Below, one piece after another: positions 34,992 through 44,107 of a stretch of 64,000 nucleotides of DNA. Numbering within the stretch: position 1 is the first letter of the stretch; each line of letters opens with the position of its first letter. The stretch covers positions 1 through 64,000 of the forward strand of contig JAEUSY010000016.1 in the NCBI GenBank assembly GCA_016788295.1, read 5' to 3'. Source of the DNA: Flavobacteriales bacterium (GTDB taxonomy: Bacteria > Bacteroidota > Bacteroidia > Flavobacteriales_F > PHOS-HE28). The notes below the pieces were generated by a model. That model did not search any database. It was not told the DNA's origin and saw only the letters and a list, made by a program, of their open reading frames with translations. The position numbers and the translations under genes are program-made.

Positions 34992-35345
34992 ATGCCCCTC
35001 GAAACGATCGCTCACAACTGGTTCGCCGCATTCAACGCCCACGACCTGGAAGCCCTGCTGGCCCTCTATGCCGAAAACGCCGAACACTACAGTCCCAAGT
35101 TGAAACTGCGCCATCCCGAGACCGATGGCCTTGTAAGTGGCAAAGCAGCCCTACGCGCTTGGTGGGCAGACTCCTTCGAGCGCCTTCCGAGCCTGCGTTA
35201 TAAGGTGTGGAACTTGGTATCCGGGACGGACACGGTGTTCATGGAATACACGCGCCATGTGGATGGCGAGGACGACCTGCGCGTGGGCGAAGTGCTGGTG
35301 GTCCGCGATGGGCAGATCGTGGCAAGTCGCGTGTACCACGGGTAG
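34992..35345 (+). CDS. SnoaL/NTF2-like small protein
   Basis: The 117-residue cone-shaped fold protein has WFAAFNAHDLEALLALYAEN at the N-terminus, then GKAALRAWWADSFERLPSLR and closing strands DTVFMEYTRHVDG and GEVLVVRDGQIVASRVYHG. This is the pattern of the nuclear-transport-factor-2-like superfamily, which includes isomerases, hydrolases and ligand carriers. The function is not predictable. The start at 34992 is chosen because the conserved helix follows directly. Confidence 0.82.
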   Translation: MPLETIAHNWFAAFNAHDLEALLALYAENAEHYSPKLKLRHPETDGLVSGKAALRAWWADSFERLPSLRYKVWNLVSGTDTVFMEYTRHVDGEDDLRVGEVLVVRDGQIVASRVYHG

Positions 35346-35355
35346 GTGCTTGGGT

Positions 35356-35363
35356 TATCTTCG
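35356..35363 (+). promoter_or_regulatory. -7-like box
   Basis: TATCTTCG, 20 bases before the ATG at 35384. Confidence 0.4.
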
Positions 35364-35383
35364 GAACCCATTGTCTTTTGCCC

Positions 35384-36805
35384 ATGATCTACGCCCCACC
35401 CTCGCTGCGCTTGGTTTTGGCCACCGCCTTACTGTGCGCACTGCACACCCACGCGCAACCACGCCTCTGGGGCATGACCACCATGGGCGGCTCCAACGAC
35501 AAAGGCACCCTTTTCCGCGTGGACGCCGACGGTACCGACTTCACGGTGGAATACCATTTCAGCGAAGCGAGCGGCTATGCGCCCGAGGGCACCCTGTGCC
35601 TGGCCGGCAACGGAAAGCTCTATGGTACTACAAACCTGGGCGGCACCGGCAGTCCGGCCGCGGGCACACTGTTCAGCTTCGATCCCGCCACCGGCGTATA
35701 CACCAAGCTGGTGGACTTCAACATCACCAACGGTGGCTATGGCTGGAGCGGTCTGATCGCCACACCCAGTGGTGCGCTTTACGGGGCCACCTATGGCGGC
35801 GGCGGCTCGGGAGGCAGCATTTTCCGCGTGGATCCTGCCACGGACACCTACACCATCCTTTACGCGCTGAACCAGACCACTGATGGCGGCGCCATTACCA
35901 GCTTGCTCTACCGCGCCACCGATGGCCAACTCTACGGCTGCGCGGCCTATGGCGGCGCCAACAATGCGGGCACGCTTTTCCGCTTCAACCCCGCCACCAA
36001 CACCTACACCAAAATGCACGACCTGGGCGGCGGGGCGAACGGTAAAACACCCTACGGCGGCCTTACCGAAGGAGGCAACGGCTGGTATTACGGCACCACC
36101 TTCGAAGGTGGCACGGACAACAAGGGCATTCTTTTCAAGTATGCACCGGGCAGCAACACCTTCGTGAAGCTGCTGGACTTCACTGGTCCCAACGGGCAAT
36201 CGCCATGGACCGCGCCGATCCCCTTCGCAGCTGATGAGCTATGGGGCACCACGGCCAATGGCGGCAGCAACGGTAACGGCATGATCTACCGTCTGACGCC
36301 GAGCACCGACACCTTCGAGCAGCGCTACAGTTTCTCGGCTCTGGCCGGAGGTCTGCTCTTCAGCAACGTTACGCCCGGGGGTGATGGCTACCTCTACGGC
36401 ATCGGGGCCTTCGGTGGCGCCAACTTCCAGGGCACCGTTTATCGCTTCGACCCGCAGACCAACGCAGTGACCACCCTGCACGATATGAACGGCCCCACTG
36501 ATGGCTACAGCGCGCGCGGCGACCTGATCGTGGCCGGTGTAGCCACGAGCGTTGGCGGGCGTGATGCACTGCCGGGCTTCAGCCTGTTGCCCAACCCTAC
36601 CAACGGCAACTTCCGCGTGGCCCTGCACCAGCGCATCACTGCGCCCTTCGCCATCTGGGTGACCAACAGTACGGGCCAGGTGGTGCTGCGCGAGACAGCA
36701 GCGAACACCGACCGTTCGCTGACCCTTAACGTGTCCCCAGGTCTCTACATGGTTACGATGGAATTGGACGGCATGCGACAAACGCAGCGGTTGGTGGTGG
36801 AGTGA
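35384..36805 (+). CDS. GloVer-repeat secreted protein with T9SS tail
   Basis: The 473 residues have a signal peptide (MIYAPPSLRLVLATALLCAL) and about seven ~50-residue propeller-like repeats of the pattern G.LYG.T..GG.N..GTLFRF.P.T..Y (for example LYGATYGGGGSGGSIFRVDP and LYGCAAYGGANNAGTLFRFN). This is the choice-of-anchor GloVer tandem repeat type. The last ~85 residues are a T9SS type A domain (LLPNPTNGNFRVALHQ ... LNVSPGLYMVTMELDG). Such proteins are probably surface-exposed; the ligand is unknown. The 42-base-spaced T9SS gene downstream is on the same strand. Confidence 0.88.
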   Translation: MIYAPPSLRLVLATALLCALHTHAQPRLWGMTTMGGSNDKGTLFRVDADGTDFTVEYHFSEASGYAPEGTLCLAGNGKLYGTTNLGGTGSPAAGTLFSFDPATGVYTKLVDFNITNGGYGWSGLIATPSGALYGATYGGGGSGGSIFRVDPATDTYTILYALNQTTDGGAITSLLYRATDGQLYGCAAYGGANNAGTLFRFNPATNTYTKMHDLGGGANGKTPYGGLTEGGNGWYYGTTFEGGTDNKGILFKYAPGSNTFVKLLDFTGPNGQSPWTAPIPFAADELWGTTANGGSNGNGMIYRLTPSTDTFEQRYSFSALAGGLLFSNVTPGGDGYLYGIGAFGGANFQGTVYRFDPQTNAVTTLHDMNGPTDGYSARGDLIVAGVATSVGGRDALPGFSLLPNPTNGNFRVALHQRITAPFAIWVTNSTGQVVLRETAANTDRSLTLNVSPGLYMVTMELDGMRQTQRLVVE

Positions 36806-36847
36806 AGGTGAACAACACGATACCCGCCCGTCGCTAGCTTGCACGCC

Positions 36848-37321
36848 ATGTGCACCCTCTACACCCTGCTGCCTGCAGTACTGCTTTGCTGCGTACTGCC
36901 TGCATATGCCCAACAGTCAGCGACAACCAGTGGCGGGGATGCCACGGGTACGGGCGGCACGGTGAGCTGGACCTTGGGCCAGCCCGCCTACGAGCCTACC
37001 ACCACAAGTACCGGTAGCGTGTATCGCGGCGTGCAACAACCCTACGAGTGGTTGGTAACAGCAGCACCTGGGCACACCGCACCCACCGTGGCCCTGTGGC
37101 CCAACCCCACGGCCGATGGCATTACCCTGCAATGGAGCGATGCCGCCCATGGCCCCGCACGCTACACCATACATGCCGCCAATGGTGCTTTGGTGGCCAA
37201 AGGTCGCTTTGCAGACCACACTGCGAACCTTACCCTCGGGCATTTGTCCACCGGCACATACACTGTGCAGGTTTACCAGGCCGAACAACACACAACCACG
37301 CTTACAGTGATCAAGCAATAG
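36848..37321 (+). CDS. Small T9SS-secreted protein
   Basis: The 157 residues have a signal peptide (MCTLYTLLPAVLLCCVLPAY). A short beta domain of a kind common at the head of T9SS proteins follows (GGDATGTGGTVSWTLGQPAY, GVQQPYEW). The T9SS type A tail begins VALWPNPTADGITLQW and ends GTYTVQVYQ. It has nothing else, so it may itself be a structural surface component. Only 3 bases separate it from the collagen-like gene. The possible TTG start at 36839 is weaker than this ATG. Confidence 0.8.
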   Translation: MCTLYTLLPAVLLCCVLPAYAQQSATTSGGDATGTGGTVSWTLGQPAYEPTTTSTGSVYRGVQQPYEWLVTAAPGHTAPTVALWPNPTADGITLQWSDAAHGPARYTIHAANGALVAKGRFADHTANLTLGHLSTGTYTVQVYQAEQHTTTLTVIKQ

Positions 37322-37324
37322 CCT

Positions 37325-38284
37325 ATGTTCCGCACGCTCACCCTTCCCTTCGCCCTGTTGCTCAGCCTTGCGCTGCATGCACAGGCCCCACAGCGCATGA
37401 GCTACCAGGCCGTGGTGCGTGACGATGCCAATGCGCTGGTCACGAACACCACGGTAGGCATGCGCGTAAGCATTCTGCAAGGCAGCGTCAACGGCACAGC
37501 GGTGTATGTGGAAACGCATGCCCCCACCACCAATACCAACGGACTGGCCACCGTACAGGTGGGCATGGGCACGGTACAGAGCGGCACCATGGCAAGCATT
37601 GATTGGAGCAATGGCCCCTACTTCATGCGCACCGAGACCGACCCCAACGGCGGCAGTGCCTACAGCATTACCGGCACCAGCGAACTCCTAAGCGTACCCT
37701 ACGCCCTGTACGCTGCCAACAGCGAGCCGGGGCCACAGGGTCCGCAGGGACCCCAAGGACCGCAGGGACCCGGCCCGTGCGAAGTGATCCGCACTGGTGA
37801 TGGACGCGTTGTGCTGTACAACGGAAGCAATGCCTATGGCTTCGGCAGGAACCTGACCAGTGGAAGCAACTGGTACCCGCGCACGCTGGACGGTCCGGTG
37901 GTGGCCGCGCTGGCCTCGGACAGTTGTGTTGTGTTGTACACGGCCACTGCGGCCTATGGTTTCGGATGGAACAGCACGAGCGGCAGTGGCTGGTACGTGC
38001 AGACCTTGAACGGACCGGTGCAGGGCAGTGCACAGTCCAGCGGGCGGATCGTTCTGTATACCACAGTGGCGGCGTATGGATTCGGATACAACAGCACAAG
38101 CGGCAGCGGGTGGTACACCGCCACCCTTGCTGCCACGCCCCTTGCGCATGTGGTGGCCGGCAACCGCATTGTGGTGTACACCGCCACAACGGCACATGGC
38201 TTCGGTTTCCAAAGCACCAGTGGCAGTGCATGGTACAACACCACCCTGAGCGCCGAGCCCGTGGGTGGCGTCGGTACCCGTTGA
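37325..38284 (+). CDS. Collagen-like protein with four ~40-residue aromatic repeats
   Basis: The 319 residues have a signal peptide (1-19) and an N-terminal domain frequent in Bacteroidota fibre-like proteins (MSYQAVVRDDANALVTNTTV ... LLSVPYALYAANS, about 24-133). A short Gly-Pro-Gln collagen-like run (PGPQGPQGPQGPQGPGP) follows, then four tandem repeats to the end (about 157-316). The repeat core is VVLYTATxAYGFGxNSTSGS.WY..TL. The repeats do not match a family I know. There is no T9SS tail. It is tightly placed between the small T9SS protein and the GreA/B-type gene. Confidence 0.82.
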   Translation: MFRTLTLPFALLLSLALHAQAPQRMSYQAVVRDDANALVTNTTVGMRVSILQGSVNGTAVYVETHAPTTNTNGLATVQVGMGTVQSGTMASIDWSNGPYFMRTETDPNGGSAYSITGTSELLSVPYALYAANSEPGPQGPQGPQGPQGPGPCEVIRTGDGRVVLYNGSNAYGFGRNLTSGSNWYPRTLDGPVVAALASDSCVVLYTATAAYGFGWNSTSGSGWYVQTLNGPVQGSAQSSGRIVLYTTVAAYGFGYNSTSGSGWYTATLAATPLAHVVAGNRIVVYTATTAHGFGFQSTSGSAWYNTTLSAEPVGGVGTR

Positions 38285-38294
38285 ACAACGAAGC

Positions 38295-38798
38295 ATGAGC
38301 CGGGGTTTTGTCAAAGAGGACGACCAGGAAGAGGCGCCCTTCATACCTCCACGGGCCGCACTGCCCGATGGCGTTGCCAACCACGTGACCCCGCGTGGAC
38401 TTCAACTACTGCTGGACGAACGTACCACACTGGAGACGGAACGTGCGGCCGCAACGGGCAGCGATGATGAGCGTCGTCGCCAGCATGCCGAACTGGATGG
38501 TCGACTTGCTCTGCTGAACGAACGCATCGTAACAGCGCATGTGGTGGAGCCCTTACCTGGCAAAGCCGCCGAAGTGCGTTTCGGCAACACGGTCACTTTC
38601 GAGCACACCGTCGGCCGTTTGAAAGGCAAGCAGCTCACCTTCACCATCGTGGGGGTGGATGAGGCGAACATCAAGGAAGGACGTATCGCCTTTACGGCAC
38701 CCTTGGCACGTGCGCTTATTGGCAAACGCAAGGGCGGTGTGGCCGAACTGCGCCTGGGCGCCGAACTGCAGAAGCTGAAGGTACTGGCGATCGCGTAG
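38295..38798 (+). CDS. GreA/GreB-family elongation factor
   Basis: The 167-residue protein starts MSRGFVKEDDQEEAPFIPPR, a start typical of GreB-like proteins of Bacteroidota. It has an N-terminal coiled coil (LQLLLDERTTLETERAAATG ... ELDGRLALLNERIVTAHVVE) and a C-terminal FKBP-like domain (VRFGNTVTFEH, FTIVGVDEANIKEGRIAFT, APLARALIGKRKGG). It would enter the RNA polymerase secondary channel to rescue stalled complexes. The start at 38295 is 10 bases after the previous stop; an earlier Met is not conserved. Confidence 0.9.
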   Translation: MSRGFVKEDDQEEAPFIPPRAALPDGVANHVTPRGLQLLLDERTTLETERAAATGSDDERRRQHAELDGRLALLNERIVTAHVVEPLPGKAAEVRFGNTVTFEHTVGRLKGKQLTFTIVGVDEANIKEGRIAFTAPLARALIGKRKGGVAELRLGAELQKLKVLAIA

Positions 38799-38803
38799 AG
38801 CGA

Positions 38804-39007
38804 TCAGTTGTCGCCGCCGTTGTCGTCGCCGGGAGGATCGTCGTTGCCGTTCCCATGGCCGCCATGATCATCCACCTGACCGTTGCCGGAGGTGTTGGGT
38901 GCCACCACCTCATCGCGCTGGCAGGCCGTGAGCGAAACAAGGACGACGAACAGCATAACAAGCTTGAGCAGCAGGCGTGCAGGACGGAGGGTGTGCGCGG
39001 TGTTCAT
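38804..39007 (-). CDS. Small lipoprotein with Asp/Gly/Asn-rich tail
   Basis: The 67 residues have a convincing lipoprotein signal (LLLKLVMLFVVLVSLTACQ, lipidated Cys at about 29). The mature part is disordered and low-complexity (GNGQVDDHGGHGNGNDDPPG). The gene end lies 5 bases from the convergent elongation-factor gene. No family was recognised; the acidic/His tail could bind metal, which is speculation. Confidence 0.6.
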   Translation of the reverse strand: MNTAHTLRPARLLLKLVMLFVVLVSLTACQRDEVVAPNTSGNGQVDDHGGHGNGNDDPPGDDNGGDN

Positions 39008-39164
39008 GGTTCGAACGAGATCGATGTTGCGAACCTATCCTCTCATACCAAGGCCCAGCGAACGCATACGGACGGAACGGGCAATAAGGGTGATAGAACG
39101 GGTTGGTACCGCCATGGCCTGAACACCAAGGATAGCGGAACCGCCCAAGTAGTTCCTTTGCGGC

Positions 39165-39383
39165 ATGGAACGCACCACCTTCGACCTGCGCGGCGAGTAC
39201 ATTGAACTGAACCAATTGCTGAAACTGGCTGGCGTATGCGAAAGCGGTGGCCAAGGCAAACAACTGGTGGCCGAAGGACTGGTGCAGGTGGACGGCCAAG
39301 TGGAGCTGCGAAAGACCTGCAAGATCAGGCCCGGCCAAGTGGTGCGATTCCAGGACCTGGAGATCGAGGTGGTGGCACCGTGA
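39165..39383 (+). CDS. S4-domain RNA-binding protein, YbcJ-like
   Basis: The 72-residue protein is essentially one S4 RNA-binding domain: YIELNQLLKLAGVCESGGQG, KQLVAEGLVQVDGQVELRK and IRPGQVVRFQDLEIEV. Members include YbcJ and YaaA-type proteins and bind structured RNA, possibly rRNA. CCTTTGC lies just before the ATG. Confidence 0.88.
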   Translation: MERTTFDLRGEYIELNQLLKLAGVCESGGQGKQLVAEGLVQVDGQVELRKTCKIRPGQVVRFQDLEIEVVAP

Positions 39384-39403
39384 GCGAAGGCGATCGCCTA
39401 CGC

Positions 39404-40333
39404 CTAAAGCAATTGCTTCCGATAGGTACCATCGAGCAACACCACCAGCGCCACCAGCGTACCAATGGCCACGATGCCACCCATGCCGGCCACGGAGCCG
39501 AACAGCGGGTGCCCGCCCTTGGCGAAGAGCATGAAGGCACCGGCACTTCCATTGATAATGCCGTGCAGGATGCAGCTGCTCCACACCGTACCACTGCGCG
39601 AACGCGTCCAGTCGAACAGGAAGCCGACCGCGTAGCAGAAGGCGGTCATCATGAGGATGCCCTGTACAGGATGGCCGGGATAGTTGTGACCAACGGCGAT
39701 GAGCGGTGCATGCCATAAGCCCCACACAATACCGGTGAAACTGGCACGCTTGACGCCGCTCCAATGCTGCGTGCGTTGCCACAGGTAGCCGCGCCAGCCC
39801 AATTCCTCGCCCAGCATGAAAGGCAGGTTCACCGTGAATGAACCACCCACGGAACCCAGCGCAACGAACACGAGCACCAAGACAGGTGATATTCGCGAGA
39901 GCTTTTCCACGGCCTCGGCATCGAGCGGTGCGCCGCGGTAATTCATGCTCAACTCATTTGCTGTGGCCAGCATGTGATCGGTGGTAAGGGCCACTTCACC
40001 AAAGCCCACCAGCGGGAAGGCCTGTGCGAGCAGGTGGCAGGCCAGCAGGCTCAGCGGCACAATGCACACGCCCACCAGCACAGTGAACGCGAGCACACCC
40101 CAGCGCGTGTTCTTCACGGAAATGCCGAGGCCGGTCCATGCTTCCTTATCGAACACGTGTTGCTGTACCGCGGCTGCAATGGCCGGTGCGAGCATGCACA
40201 GCGCGGCCATGATAATGTAGCTGGTGCCCGAAGCAGTGGTGATGCCCAGCCCCAGGATACCGACACCAGTGATGACCCACACAATGCCGAATGACATGAG
40301 CAGGAAAGAAAGGATGCGCTTGTCCATCTTCAT
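39404..40333 (-). CDS. CPBP-family intramembrane metalloprotease
   Basis: The 309-residue membrane protein has about eight hydrophobic helices. The CAAX/Abi (CPBP) motifs are present: EELGWRGYLWQR (EExxxR), FTGIVWGLWHAPL (FxxxH) and SCILHGIINGSAG for the third, His-containing motif. It cleaves inside or near the membrane; the substrate is unknown. The start is uncertain: GTG at 40381 would overlap the preceding stop (GTGA), ATG at 40369 is also possible. ATG at 40333 gives a short MKMDKR before the first helix. Confidence 0.88.
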   Translation of the reverse strand: MKMDKRILSFLLMSFGIVWVITGVGILGLGITTASGTSYIIMAALCMLAPAIAAAVQQHVFDKEAWTGLGISVKNTRWGVLAFTVLVGVCIVPLSLLACHLLAQAFPLVGFGEVALTTDHMLATANELSMNYRGAPLDAEAVEKLSRISPVLVLVFVALGSVGGSFTVNLPFMLGEELGWRGYLWQRTQHWSGVKRASFTGIVWGLWHAPLIAVGHNYPGHPVQGILMMTAFCYAVGFLFDWTRSRSGTVWSSCILHGIINGSAGAFMLFAKGGHPLFGSVAGMGGIVAIGTLVALVVLLDGTYRKQLL

Positions 40334-40377
40334 GAGGTTGAAGTTCGGCAACGGCAAGAGAGCGGCCATACCGCTCG

Positions 40378-41478
40378 TCACATTGACGGCCGTTGCACGC
40401 GGACGTGCTCGAGCTTGAGCGTGGTCTGTCCCAGAAGCGGTTGCCGAATTTCCAGCACACCGGAACGAGTGGCAGCACCGCCAACCTTGGCATCAATGGA
40501 AAGGCCATTGTGGCAACGGTCCACATTGATGCGCGGTGCACTTACCCGCGTGGCAATGACGTATCCCTTGTCCCACCAGCCGATATCGGAGAGGTTGAGC
40601 TGTCCGCTCATGTAAAGGATCACCGGCGCTGTCTGTGGTCCGTTCCAATACACGTTCTGCAGGTCCACAACGGCCTTCACGGGCATGTTCACATGGATGG
40701 ATGCGAGGCGTGCCTTGTGCTCGATATGGAAATTGGAGAGATGGAACGACTTCACCACAGGGTTGCGCGCTAGCGACTCCTCGTTGCCATCCATGGTGGC
40801 GCTGAGGAAGAGATCATGCTCCGGCCCGGCGCCCTCGCTGATGCAATCGGTCATGCGCACACCGCCGGTGTTCAATATGGTGAAGGCCTGGGTGGTGGTT
40901 TTGCTGCAGAACACGCGGCATTGGTCAAGCACCGTGCTGTTGCTCTGGCTGTTCGTGCCATTGGCGCCGGGCCAATCGCCCTGCCGTACCACGATCCCGC
41001 GTTTGGCGGGGTTGGTCACCAGCACGTTCTGCACACGCGCCATGAGGCAGAAGCGGAGGTCGATGGCGGCCTCGGCCTGTCCGGTGAAGCGGCAGTTGCT
41101 GATGGTGCTACCCAGCGTGGCCTTGAGGTCGATGGCCTTGCGCCCACCCTCGATCGCGGCGAAGTCGCGGATCGTGTAGCGTGAAGTGGTGCGTTTGTTG
41201 GCCTCCTGTTGGTCAGCGATGCGCACAGTGAAGCCGTTGCTGTTCGCCCCTAGTATCAGCTTGGCACCTGCCCCATCAATGATCAAGAGCTGGCGCGCAG
41301 GCAGGACGATGTCGCCGTTGGCCCGGTACTCTGCCGCTGCACTGAAGCGTACGGTGGTGGCATCGGCAGGCAGCTTAGCGAAGAAGGCGGAGACATCGCC
41401 GGCGGGAACGACATACTCCTTGCCGCTGACGGATAACGACAGGCAAACAGACACAATGGTGAGAAGTTGGCTGCGCAT
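40378..41478 (-). CDS. Exported parallel beta-helix protein
   Basis: The 366 residues have a signal peptide (MRSQLLTIVSVCLSLSVSG). Short repeating strands with Asn/Asp/Gly turns follow (RQLLIIDGAGAKLILGANSN, GSTISNCRFTGQAEAAIDLR, GGVRMTDCISEGAGPEHDLF), the pattern of pectate-lyase-like right-handed beta-helices. No catalytic set could be assigned, so it may be a glycan-binding, lyase or structural protein. Its stop overlaps the first possible start of the CPBP protease gene. The start was chosen at the signal peptide, 54 bases inside the open frame. Confidence 0.75.
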   Translation of the reverse strand: MRSQLLTIVSVCLSLSVSGKEYVVPAGDVSAFFAKLPADATTVRFSAAAEYRANGDIVLPARQLLIIDGAGAKLILGANSNGFTVRIADQQEANKRTTSRYTIRDFAAIEGGRKAIDLKATLGSTISNCRFTGQAEAAIDLRFCLMARVQNVLVTNPAKRGIVVRQGDWPGANGTNSQSNSTVLDQCRVFCSKTTTQAFTILNTGGVRMTDCISEGAGPEHDLFLSATMDGNEESLARNPVVKSFHLSNFHIEHKARLASIHVNMPVKAVVDLQNVYWNGPQTAPVILYMSGQLNLSDIGWWDKGYVIATRVSAPRINVDRCHNGLSIDAKVGGAATRSGVLEIRQPLLGQTTLKLEHVRVQRPSM

Positions 41479-41628
41479 GGAAGGTGTGAAGCTACTGTGA
41501 TGGAAGTAAGCAACAAGCAGAGTAACGAACACTTGCGACGATCGAATGCCCGAAGGACATGAACGCGCTTTATACCCACAAATGGGGGATCTTCAACAGA
41601 TCACTTGTAGACCACTTTACCAGGCCCC

Positions 41629-41636
41629 TACATTCG
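41629..41636 (+). promoter_or_regulatory. -7-like box
   Basis: TACATTCG, 16 bases before the ATG at 41653. Confidence 0.4.
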
Positions 41637-41652
41637 TTGGAACACCTGCCCC

Positions 41653-43224
41653 ATGCGCGCCACCTTTCTCACCATTGCCTTCTTCTGCTCGTTGGGCAGC
41701 ATAAAGGCCCAGAGCCTCGACCCCACCTTTGGTGCGGGTGGAACACAGCAATATGACCTCAGCGGCAGTGATCGCTTGTTCGGTGTGGCGGTGCGCCCCG
41801 ATGGGAAGATCGTGGCATGCGGACTGCGTGATTCCGTTGGTATCGCACACTTCATGGTCTGCAGGTTCGATGTCAACGGCAACTTGGACCCCACTTTCGG
41901 TAGTGGTGGCCACGTAATGTTGCCCACGGGCACCAATGGTTCCGAGGCCACCAGGATCATTCTCATGCCCGATGGCAGAATGGTCGTGGCCGGCAGGACG
42001 TTCGGTACGGTAGACCGCGCTTTCATCGTACGCAGGTTGTTGCCGGATGGCGCCGTAGACGCCAGTTTTGGAGTGAATGGGCTGTGGATGGACCCCATCG
42101 GGGCGAACGGTGCATACATCACGGATATGGCCATGGACACACAAGGCCGTGTGGTAGTGGCCGGCGTGGCCGTAGCCACCAACTTGTTCGCCACCATGGC
42201 GGTAGTGCGCTTGGGAACGAACGGTATACCCGACCCCACTTTCGGCAACAATGGATATTTCAGGCTCGATCAGAGCGACCAGGTCCGTTTCCATTTCCTG
42301 AATGACCTACAATTACTTTCTGATGGACGCATGCTGATCGCGGGTAATGTGGGCGACATGACCACCGGCCCCGCATGGAATACGGATGTGCTCTGTATCC
42401 GCCTGCTCGCCAATGGCCAGTACGATACCACGTTCGGCAACAACGGTGTGGTGGTGAGCGATATACAGGGCCTGAACGACGGGGCTGACCGTATTATACT
42501 GCATGCCAACAATGAAGTGGAGCTCATTGGCACATCGGGCAACAACAGCATTGGCAATTGGGTTTGCCGCAACAAGCTATCGGCCACCGGCGCAGTGCTT
42601 TCCTCCGATCTGGTACCCGTGGGCGCTTGGGCGCCGGCCACACAGACCAAAGAGATCGCCGATATCGTGGCAATGCCCAATGGTGGGGTATCATACATCG
42701 GCACGGTACCCAATGGGGGCACGGGCGATGGCTTCCTGGGCATGCTGGACGCCACGGCCATGGTAGGCATTCCCTATGTCGCGGGTTACAGCACCACCGT
42801 TGATGCCGGCGATTGGACCTCGTTCGCAGGTGGTGTGTTCGATGCGAATGGTAGGTTGTTGTTGGTCGGCCAAACGACTAATCCCGACTGGATCGGTCAA
42901 TTCCCCGACCAATGCGGGGTGTTCACCGACATCTTCTTGGCACGCTTCAACATGCCATTTACCACACATGTGGCCACAGCAACGAGCAACGAAACCCGCG
43001 TCTGGCCCATACCTGCCACGGACCGTCTTCTTGTGAGCAGCGCGTTACCCATTTTGCGCATCCAGCTCACTGATAATGCTGGTCGCTCGGTATATACAGG
43101 CGAACGACCAAGTGTCACTAATAGCCATTCCTTGGATGTGTTCGCACTACCTGCGGGCACCTATCAGCTGCGGGTGGAGACCATTGAAGCCGTTACTATA
43201 CACAAAGTGATGGTGCAACATTGA
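41653..43224 (+). CDS. Delta-60 repeat secreted protein with T9SS tail
   Basis: The 523 residues have a signal peptide (MRATFLTIAFFCSLGSIKAQ) and then repeats of about 55-60 residues: LDPTFGAGGTQQYDLSG, LDPTFGSGGHVMLPTG, DASFGVNGLWMDPIG, PDPTFGNNGYFRLD and DTTFGNNGVVVSD, each followed by PDGKIVACG-type strands. This is the delta-60 propeller repeat. The T9SS type A tail (about 443-523, RVWPIPATDRLLVSSALPI ... LPAGTYQLRVETIE) marks it as T9SS cargo. Its ligand is unknown. Confidence 0.9.
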   Translation: MRATFLTIAFFCSLGSIKAQSLDPTFGAGGTQQYDLSGSDRLFGVAVRPDGKIVACGLRDSVGIAHFMVCRFDVNGNLDPTFGSGGHVMLPTGTNGSEATRIILMPDGRMVVAGRTFGTVDRAFIVRRLLPDGAVDASFGVNGLWMDPIGANGAYITDMAMDTQGRVVVAGVAVATNLFATMAVVRLGTNGIPDPTFGNNGYFRLDQSDQVRFHFLNDLQLLSDGRMLIAGNVGDMTTGPAWNTDVLCIRLLANGQYDTTFGNNGVVVSDIQGLNDGADRIILHANNEVELIGTSGNNSIGNWVCRNKLSATGAVLSSDLVPVGAWAPATQTKEIADIVAMPNGGVSYIGTVPNGGTGDGFLGMLDATAMVGIPYVAGYSTTVDAGDWTSFAGGVFDANGRLLLVGQTTNPDWIGQFPDQCGVFTDIFLARFNMPFTTHVATATSNETRVWPIPATDRLLVSSALPILRIQLTDNAGRSVYTGERPSVTNSHSLDVFALPAGTYQLRVETIEAVTIHKVMVQH

Positions 43225-43235
43225 TATTCGCGGCC

Positions 43236-43991
43236 ATGGCATCCGCGCGCCCCACCCTGCTCTTTATCCATGGCTTTCCACTGGACCACACCCTTTGGGA
43301 CCCGCAGACGACAAGCCTCGCCGATGTGGCCGATGTGCTGGCGCCCGACCTGCGCGGCTTCGGCAACGACCGCTGTGCATTACCCGTCGCCATGACCATG
43401 GAGGCCTATGCCGCCGACCTGAAGGCACTGTTGGATGAACGTGGCGTGGACCGCGTGGTGCTCTGCGGACTGAGCATGGGCGGCTACATTGCCATGGCAT
43501 TTCTGGAGCAATGGCCCGAACGCGTGGGGGGCCTGATCCTTTGCAACACCCGCGCAAGTGCGGACACACTCGAAGGCCAGGCCGCGCGCAAGGCCACCGC
43601 ACAGAACGCGTTCGCGAAAGGTGTGGACGTGATCGCTCGGGCCATGGCACCCACACTGCTCAGTGATCTCACCAAGCGCACGCACCCGGAACTGATGGCA
43701 CACATGGAGGCCATGATCGCGCGGCAACGACCTGAGGCCGTGGCCGCCGCCGCCCTGGGCATGAGCGAACGTCCCGATCGGCACCATGTGTTGCGCGCAT
43801 GCACTGTACCTGCACTCGTGATCACCGGAAGCAACGATGCATTGATGCCCCTTCCCACCAGTCGATCCATGGCCGAAGCACTACCCCATGGACGGTTGGT
43901 GGTATTGGAGCATGCAGCTCACCTGACCAACTTGGAAGCGACCGATGATTTCAACAGCACAGTACGAGCTTTCTTGAAGGAGGTGAATTGA
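43236..43991 (+). CDS. Alpha/beta-hydrolase
   Basis: The 251-residue cytoplasmic hydrolase has LLFIHGFPLDHTLWDPQ with the oxyanion segment, the nucleophile elbow LCGLSMGGY (Ser80), the acid in ITGSNDALMP and His in EHAAHLTNLE. Its overall shape is that of esterases, carboxylesterase BioH-like or enol-lactone hydrolases; the substrate is not readable. ATATTCGC lies directly upstream. Confidence 0.9.
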   Translation: MASARPTLLFIHGFPLDHTLWDPQTTSLADVADVLAPDLRGFGNDRCALPVAMTMEAYAADLKALLDERGVDRVVLCGLSMGGYIAMAFLEQWPERVGGLILCNTRASADTLEGQAARKATAQNAFAKGVDVIARAMAPTLLSDLTKRTHPELMAHMEAMIARQRPEAVAAAALGMSERPDRHHVLRACTVPALVITGSNDALMPLPTSRSMAEALPHGRLVVLEHAAHLTNLEATDDFNSTVRAFLKEVN

Positions 43992-44053
43992 ACTTTGTAC
44001 CGCAGGCCTTGTTGCTGCATGCGCTGTTGCGTTCATTATGCGTGAACGGAATT

Positions 44054-44107
44054 ACTGACTAAACCGTCAGTTTCTCATGGGTAACAAGCTGATCCAATAC
44101 GGATCAG
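44054..44107. promoter_or_regulatory. Two palindromes in a long intergenic region
   Basis: ACTGAC-TAAACC-GTCAGT (44054-44071) and a perfect 7-5-7 CTGATCC-AATAC-GGATCAG (44089-44107) lie 130-185 bases upstream of the next gene. The 247-base gap (43992-44238) has no supported gene. The sites may be operators or RNA hairpins; no regulator gene is adjacent. Confidence 0.4.
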
